A stretch of DNA of 64,000 nucleotides, taken from positions 4,246,001 through 4,310,000 of the forward strand of contig CATNEN010000001.1 of NCBI GenBank assembly GCA_950097015.1, in the 5' to 3' direction. This document shows positions 13,401-22,400 of the stretch, piece by piece. The notes below the pieces were generated by a model. The model made no database searches. It was not told the origin of the DNA and was given only the letters and a program-made list of their open reading frames with translations. The stretch's first letter is position 1; every line of letters starts with the position of its first letter. A program made the translations under genes and the position numbers. The stretch comes from Macrostomum hystrix. Taxonomy: Eukaryota > Platyhelminthes > Macrostomidae.

Positions 13401-16400
13401 AACAGTCGCCACCGCATTCTCATCTAGTCACTCACCCTTCGGTGGGTCGGGTGACCGATTTTCTGCGCTTAATTATAACAGACAGCTTCGCGTTCAGTCT
13501 GAGCTCTAGAGGTGGCAGCCAGCCACTAATTGACACCCTACTCGAAGCCTGTCCTGAGGCTAGTCCTGCCGCTAAGGAAAAATATCAGGTAAGTGCGCCT
13601 GCTAGGGATTTCACACATTTAATTGTCCCTGATATTAGACAATGCATACCTGTTTTAGTCTATAATCACACCTGTTCTAGTTTAGTATCACACCTGTTCT
13701 AGTATCGTATCACACCTGTTCTAGTATAGTATCACACCTGTTCTAGTATCGTATCACACCTGTTCTAGTATAGTATCACACCTGTTGTAGTATAGTATCA
13801 CACCTGTTCTAGTATAGTATCAAACCTGTTCTAGTATAGTATCACACCTGTTCTAGTATAGTATCACACCTGTTCTAGTATAGTATCACACCTGTTCTAG
13901 TATCGTATCACACCTGTTCTAGTCTACTATCACACCTGTTCTAGTCTACTATCACACCTGTTCTAGTCTACTATCACACCTGTTCTATAAACTTTTCACA
14001 CCTATTCAAGTAACAATATTACAGCATTTATTTTCAATTTTCAATGTGCTTCACTTGTTCAAAGTTCATCCTGTTACTGCCCGCAGTCTCTACTGCTTCA
14101 CAGCATCATTGATCACATGCTGGCCTTCGATATTCTTCGCGCCGAAGAGATGGGCTTCCCTTTGAATGCTGGCGGCTCCTACGCTTGCCTGGCTCACAAC
14201 GCCTGCTACTTTGCGGCCAGAGTTGTTGACAAACTGTGCGCCGGCCTATTCGCTAGCGACTCCGATCAGGTCTATCAGTTTGTTAGAAAACTGATTCGTC
14301 AGGCTGAGCAGAGTCCACCGCCTGGCGGATTGGATCCACTCTACACCTGCTTGAACCGGATCCTGCTCTATCAGCTATCGCGCAATATCGAAGACGAACG
14401 CGAGCATCAGGCTGTATTGGACGCCCTAAATTGTCTACTGCGGGACGCTGCCATTGTCCTATCGCCAAAGAATACTAGCGACACCTTCCCCAGCTGCTTG
14501 GCCTATTTATTGCTGACCATTGTGCGCGGCCTGCCACCTGTAGCCGACGCCTGTCAGTCTTCCAATTGGCACGTGTCCTCCTTTCACCTGCAGGGCCAGG
14601 CGCCGCCAACCTACGCGGCTGTTGTTGTAGCCGCTCACAAAGTCTGGGAGGAGCTGTATCTGCGCAGGAAAGTGGAACTACAGGAAGCCCTGCGTCAGCC
14701 GTTGAATGCGCCGGGCAGTATGACCGCTCCTCAGCTCAGCGGCCTGAACGATCTTGTCTACGTAGCTGCGAAATCTCGCTGGGTGGCCTACCGAGAGGCC
14801 GAAGGGACCTCCGTCACTGTGTACCGTCCTCTGGAGAAGATTCACCAGCAGATTCGCAGCAATCTAAGCCGGATGGGCAGCGGTATGCTGCGTCAGCTGA
14901 CCCAGACAGCCGCCAGCCAGCGACGATCGCGTAAAGACACCGGCGAGAGCGCCGGCATGGCTTCGTCTGGCGGAGGCGGCGGTGGCGGCGTCGGTGGCGG
15001 TGGCTCCAGTGGCGGAGCGGGTGGCGGCGTTAGCGATTTTCTCAGCGATCATCATCGAAGCGCTTCGGGCGCTTTTGATCCGGCCGAAGCTGTCTGTGTG
15101 CTGAAGGAGCAGCTAGCTAGTGTCAAGGAGCTGGTTGACCAGCGCTGCTCCCAGTATGAGCAGACGGCCTCCCTAGTGCAGCGCTACCTCGAAGACGAAT
15201 GGGCTGGCTTAGAGGAGGAACTAACTCGCGAGCGCGGCATCTGGGGGCCGCCACGCGGCTTCGCCACGGAGAAATGGATGCTTGACGCCACCGAGGGACC
15301 GTTGAGGATGCGCAAACGGTTGACGCCTAATCCGGCATTCTTTCAGAATTATCCATTTCGCAGCAAGAGCGACAGTCTGAGGCCAGCTCCTCGCTATCGC
15401 ACCCCTGTCAGCCGTGACGCCCTGCTGCACGTGTACAGCTACCGGCCGAAGCGTCTGCTAATTGATCAAACTCTGCGCCTGCCCGCTGTCCAACCTGACG
15501 AACTAACCGAAGAAGGCTTCGTAGAATTGTCTGCGGAAATCTCGGCTGAGACAACGGCCTGTATTAATACTATACGAAGGAATACTGGGGCCTCGCTGGA
15601 TGTAGACGCAGCCGCCGTAGCAGCTGCAGCCGCTGAGGATGCATTGACTTCAGCTCCCACAGCAGAGCCAGGCGAGTGTGAAGCTGCCAGTGGAAACACT
15701 GCCGGAGCTGCTGGCGGCGCCTCAGCTGCCGCCGGTCGCGATGAGGAATCGCCCATGGACAGTCACGCCGCTATTCAGCACTTGCTCAGCGGCGAGAAGA
15801 TCACCCAGATGTTCCGCTGCGCCCGTGTGCAAGGCCTTGACGTGCACGAAGGCCTTCTACTGCTTGGCAAAGACTATTTCTACGTTGTGGACGGATTCAC
15901 ACTGTTCAAAACCAAAGAGATTGTTGACATTGACGCGGTGCCGCATCACGAACCGATCATACCGTCAGCTCCGGCCGGACCGCAGACAAATCCTGTCGGT
16001 CACAAGCGAGAGCATTTCAAATTTGCCTACGAAGATTTGCGCGAAATACATCGCCGCAGGTATCTGTTGCAGCCAATCGCTCTGGAACTGTTCAGTTCCG
16101 ATGGTCGCACACTACTCCTGGTGTTCCGCAAGCGTACAATGTCCAAGGTCTATCAGAAGCTGGACCAATTGTCGCCAGCCTTGAGCGAACTGTCTCAGCA
16201 GCATCAGCGCTCAGCTGAGCAGAATGCCAGCGCTTCATTAATCACGGCACTAATGGGCGAGAAATCTTTCACGCAGCGCTGGGAGAGAGGAGAAATATCT
16301 AACTTTCAGTATTTGATTCTGCTCAATACTTTAGCCGGCAGATCCTACAATGATCTGATGCAGTATCCGATATTTCCTTGGATACTAGCTGACTATGATA

Positions 16401-19400
16401 GCGCCGAGTTGGACTTGGGCAATCCTGACACATTTCGCGACCTGGCCAAACCAATGGGCGCCCAGACAGAGGATCGGCTGTCTCAGTTTCACAAGCGATT
16501 CAAAGAGTGGGACGATCCCAGTGGCGAGACGCCGCCCTATCACTATGGCACTCATTACTCATCGGCTATGATTGTGTCCAGCTATCTAGTTCGCATGGAG
16601 CCATTCACTCAGCACTTTCTCAAACTGCAGGGCGGTCATTTTGATCTGGCTGACAGAATGTTTCACTCCATTCGCGAGGCCTGGCTATCCGCTTCCAAGT
16701 ACAACATGGCCGACGTGAAGGAGCTCATACCTGAGTTCTTCTATCTGCCACAGTTTCTAGTTAATCACAATCAATTCGATTTGGGCACTAAGCAGTCAGG
16801 AGTAGCTCTTAATGACGTCATCTTGCCGCCCTGGGCTAAGTGAGTAGCTGAGAACATTTTGGTGCCACAAAAAATATCAGCACATAATAATTAGTACTGA
16901 ATCACAGCTTTCCAAATTTTAATCCTCCGGATCATTTATTTTTCTAGTCTAGGCCTTTCACTCTAAAAACAGTAAAATCCCAAGATTTTTTTAATCGATC
17001 AACTTTTAACTCCCGAATGGACTTGACCTAGAACTTAATAATCCAGAGGTTGTAGCCTAGTGGTTAGGGCGTCGGTCTCACGACTTAAAGGTCGTGGGTT
17101 CGATTCCCGACTCCACTGAAACAATTTGTGTCCTTTAGCAAGACACTTAACTCTGCATTGCTTCAGTTCACCCAGCTGTTAAATGGGTACCAGTATTAGC
17201 TGGGGTAATTAAAGGTGTGTGGCGTTCCCCCAGTCCATGGACTGAACAGCTGTACAGAGTCTTCAGATGCGCCGCGCAATAGCTGCGTCTCTGCTGTCGG
17301 CTGAACATCTGGCCCGATTGGGACAGGTGTAATAAATTTCACTTGTATTATATTATTATTATTAACTAATAATCCAGAAGTGCCATAACTCCCACCCGGC
17401 AACTAATTTCGCAGGCAAGACCCGCGCGAGTTCATTCGCGCCCACCGTGAGGCCCTTGAATGCGACTACGTGAGCTCCCAGCTGCACAGCTGGATCGACC
17501 TGATCTTCGGCTACAAGCAGTTGGGCCAGAGCGCTGTTCAAGCCGTCAACGTCTTTCATCACCTATTCTACGAAGGCAACGTTGACATTGACGGCATCGA
17601 CGACGAGCTCAAACGGACCGCCGTCATCGGCTTCATCAACAACTTCGGCCAGATTCCCAAGCAACTATTTCGCAAGCCGCACCCAGCTCGACGACTAACG
17701 ATTCCTCGGGCTCCTTCCGGTGCCGTTGCTGATCCACTGCAGCCGTCGACTAGTCTGGCCGATCGCCTGTTCTATCATCACCTGGACACTCTGAGGCCGT
17801 CTATGACACCGACGAGAGAGCTCAAAGAGGCTGTGGGAGAGATCTTAGCTACTGATAGGTAAGCTTAGCAATGCTTTCGGCTAACTCAGGACCTGAACTC
17901 TTTTCCGTCTCATCTCTCCCGTGTCTTATCTCTCCCGTGTCTCATCTCTCTTCCATGTCTCATCTCTCCCGTATCTAATCTCTCCCGTGTCTCATCTCTC
18001 CCGTGTCTCATCTCTCCCGTATCTCATCTCTCCCGTGTCTCATCTCTCCGGTGTCTCATCTCTCCGGTGTCTCATCTCTCCCGTGTCTCATCTCTCCCGT
18101 GTCTCATCTTTCTTGTGTCTCATCTCTCCCGTGTCTCATCTCTCCGGTGTCTCATCTCTCCCGTGTCTCATCTCTCCCGTGTCTCATCTCTGCCGTGTCT
18201 CATCTCTCCCGTGTCTCATCTCTCCCGTCTCTTATCTCTCCCGTGTCTCATCTCTCCCGTCTCTTATCTCTCCCGTGTCTCATCTCTACCGTGTCTCATC
18301 TCTCCCGTGTCTCATCTCTCCCGTGTCTCATCTCTTCCCGGTATTATTTCTCCTGTATCTAATCTCTCCCGTGTCTCATCTCTCCCGTGTCTTATCTCTC
18401 CCGTGTCTCATCTCTCTTCCATGTCTCATCTCTCCCGTATCTAATCTCTCCCGTGTCTCATCTCTCCCGTGTCTCATCTCTCCCGTATCTCATCTCTCCC
18501 GTGTCTCATCTCTCCGGTGTCTCATCTCTCCGGTGTCTCATCTCTCCCGTGTCTCATCTCTCCCGTGTCTCATCTCTCCCGTGTCTCATCTCTCCCGTGT
18601 CTTATCTCTCCCGTGGCTCATCTCTCTTCCATGTCTCATCTCTCCCGTATCTCATCTCTCCGGTGTCTCATCTCTCCCGTGTCTCATCTCTCCCGTGTCT
18701 CATCTCTCCCGTGTCTCATCTCTCCCGTGTCTCATCTCTCCCGTCTCTTATCTCTCCCGTGTCTCATCTCTCCCGTCTCTTATCTCTCCCGTGTCTCATC
18801 TCTCCCGTCTCTTATCTCTCCCGTGTCTCATCTCTACCGTGTCTCATCTCTCCCGTGTCTCATCTCTCCCGTGTCTCATCTCTTCCCGGTATTATTTCTC
18901 CTGTATCTAATCTCTCCCGTGTCTCATCTCTTCCGTGTCTTATCTCTCCCGTGTCTCATCTCTCTTCCATGTCTCATCTCTCCCGTATCTAATCTCTCCC
19001 GTGTCTCATCTCTCCCGTGTCTCATCTCTCCCGTATCTCATCTCTCCCGTGTCTCATCTCTCCGGTGTCTCATCTCTCCGGTGTCTCATCTCTCCCGTGT
19101 CTCATCTCTCCCGTGTCTCATCTTTCTTGTGTCTCATCTCTCCCGTGTCTCATCTTTCTTGTGTCTCATCTCTCCCGTGTCTCATCTCTCCGGTGTCTCA
19201 TCTCTCCCGTGTCTCATCTCTCCGGTGCCTCATCTCTCCCGTGTCTCATCTCTCCCGTGTCTCATCTCTGCCGTGTCTCATCTCTCCCGTGTCTCATCTC
19301 TCCCGTGTCTCATCTCTCCCGTCTCTTATCTCTCCCGTGTCTCATCTCTGCCGTGTCTCATCTCTCCCGTGTCTCATCTCTCCCGTGTCTCATCTCTCCC

Positions 19401-22400
19401 GTCTCTTATCTCTCCCGTGTCTCATCTCTCCCGTCTTTTATCTCTCCCGTGTCTCATCTCTCCCGTCTCTTATCTCTCCCGTGTCTCATCTCTCCCGTGT
19501 CTCATCTCTCCCGTGTCTCATCTCTCCCGTGTCTCATCTCTTCCCGGTATTATTTCTCCTGTATCTAATCTCTCCCGTGTCTCATCTCTCCCGTGTCTTA
19601 TCTCTCCCGTGTCTCATCTCTCTTCCATGTCTCATCTCTCCCGTATCTAATCTCTCCCGTGTCTCATCTCTCCCGTATCTCATCTCTCCCGTGTCTCATC
19701 TCTCCCGTGTCTCATCTCTTCCCGGTATTATTTCTCCTGTATCTAATCTCTCCCGTGTCTCATCTCTCCCGTGTCTTATCTCTCCCGTGTCTCATCTCTC
19801 TTCCATGTCTCATCTCTCCCGTATCTAATCTCTCCCGTGTCTCATCTCTCCCGTGTCTCATCTCTCCCGTATCTCATCTCTCCCGTGTCTCATCTCTCCG
19901 GTGTCTCATCTCTCCGGTGTCTCATCTCTCCCGTGTCTCATCTCTCCCGTGTCTCATCTTTCTTGTGTCTCATCTCTCCCGTGTCTCATCTCTCCGGTGT
20001 CTCATCTCTCCCGTGTCTCATCTCTCCCGTGTCTCATCTCTGCCGTGTCTCATCTCTCCCACGTCTCATCTCTCCCGTGTCTCATCTCTCCCGTATCTTA
20101 TCTCTCCCGTGTCTCATCTCTCCCGTCTCTTATCTCTCCCGTGTCTCATCTCTCCCGTGTCTCATCTCCACCGTGTCTCATCTCTCCCGTGTCTCATCTC
20201 TTCCCGGTATCATTTCTCCTGTATCTAATCTCTCCCGTGTCTCATCTCTTCCATGTCTAATCCTTCTTGTGTCCCATCTCTCCCGTGTCTCATCTCTCTC
20301 CCGTGTAGCCTTCCTAAATTTCGAGTCCACATAGATGAATTTTGATATATTTTGTTTTCAACTCCAGATCCGTCGCAGCCCTGCCAACCAACCAGTGCTT
20401 CGTCATGCCGCAGGGTGTTCGCTACCTCAGCTGGGGCCACGCTGACAATTCTCTGCGTCTGGGCCTCGTTGACTCGGATCGCATTGTGGCCACATTTGAA
20501 GGCGTAGAATCAGTTGGCTGCATTCTCTGCGCTGTGGCACCTACTGATCGACTGTTTGTCACCGGCGGCACTAGCACAGTGGTTCGAGTCTGGCATTTGG
20601 TCTCTGGTCGTAGGCTGCGTCTGAAAGCAGCTCTGTACGGTCACACCGAGCCAGTCACGTGCCTGTGCGTGTCCATAGCCTATAGTATCATTGTTAGCGG
20701 CTCTAGAGATCGCACGGCCATTGTTTGGGATCTGTCGAGACTGTGCTTTGTGCGCCAACTCGCCGGTCATCCGGCTCCGGTGGCTGCGGTGGCTATCAAC
20801 GAGTCTTCTGGGGACATTGCTACAGCTGCTGGTGAGGCTGAGTATTCAGTCAGGGATTTTAGGGCTTAATAGTTACCTAACCTTATAGTGCACTGTTGTA
20901 GCGATTTATAAATCCTCGATTTAGATCCTATTGTCAAATTCATGATTGATTTAGATCACATTGACTAATTGATCAACGATTTAGATCCCATTGACCAATT
21001 GATCAACGATTTAGATCCAATTGACTAATTGATCAACGATTTAGATCCCATTGACCAATTGATCAATGATTTAGATCCCATTGACTAATTGATCAATGAT
21101 TTAGATCCCATTGACTAATTGATCAATTATTTAGATCCCATTGACTAATTGATCAATTATTTAGATCCCATTGACTAATTGATCAATGATTTAGATCCCA
21201 TTGACTAATTGATCAATGATTTAGATCCCATTGACTAATTGATCAATGATTTAGATCCCATTGACTAATTGATCAATGATTTAGATCCCATTGACTAATT
21301 GATCAATGATTTAGATCCCATTGACTAATTGATCAATTATTTAGATCACATTGACTAATTGATCAATGATTTAGATCCCATTGACTAATTGAACAATGAT
21401 TTAGATCCCATTGACTAATTGATCAATGATTTAGATCACATCGACTAATTGAACAATGATTTAGATCCCATTGACTAATTGATCAATTATTTAGATCCCA
21501 TTGACTAATTGATCAATGATTTAGATCCCATTGACTAATTGATCAATGATTTAGATCCCATTGACTAATTGATCAATGATTTAGATCCCATTGACTAATT
21601 GATCAATGATTTAGATCCCATTGACTAATTGATCAATTATTTAGATCCCATTGACTAATTGATCAATGATTTAGATCACATTGACTAATTGATCAACGAT
21701 TTAGATCCCATTGACTAATTGATCAATGATTTAGATCCCATTGACTAATTGATCAATGATTTAGATCCCATTGACTAATTGATCAATTATTTAGATCCCA
21801 TTGACTAATTGATCAATTATTTAGATCCCATTGACTAATTGATCAATGATTTAGATCCCATTGACTAATTGATGAATGATTTAGATCCCATTGACTAATT
21901 GATCAACGATTTAGATCCCATTGACTAATTGATCAATGATTTAGATCCCATTGACTAATTGATCAATTATTTAGATCCCATTGACTAATTGATCAATGAT
22001 TTAGATCCCATCGACTAATTGATCAATGATTTAGATCCCATCGACTAATTGATCAATGATTTAGATCCCATTGACTAATTGATCAATTATTTAGATCCCA
22101 TTGACTAATTGATCAATGATTTAGATCCCATTGACTAATTGATCAATGATTTAGATCCCATTGACTAATTGATCAATGATTTAGATCCCATTGACTAATT
22201 GATCAATTATTTAGATCCCATTGACTAATTGATCAATTATTTAGATCCCATTGACTAATTGATCAATGATTTAGATCCCATTGACTAATTGATCAATTAT
22301 TTAGATCCCATTGACTAATTGATCAATGATTTAGATCCCATTGACTAATTGATCAATGATTTAGATCCCATTGACTAATTGATCAATGATTTAGATCCCA

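Noticed and set aside
17048-17120. tRNA gene
   Set aside because: A and B boxes are present, but the cloverleaf is not clean, a SINE body follows, and a 12-bp target duplication flanks the whole 319 bp.
17921-20334. Many overlapping open frames of [16 protein letters not shown] type, up to 393 codons
   Set aside because: All frames of a 16-bp stop-free unit are open; the DNA repeats, not the protein, are conserved.
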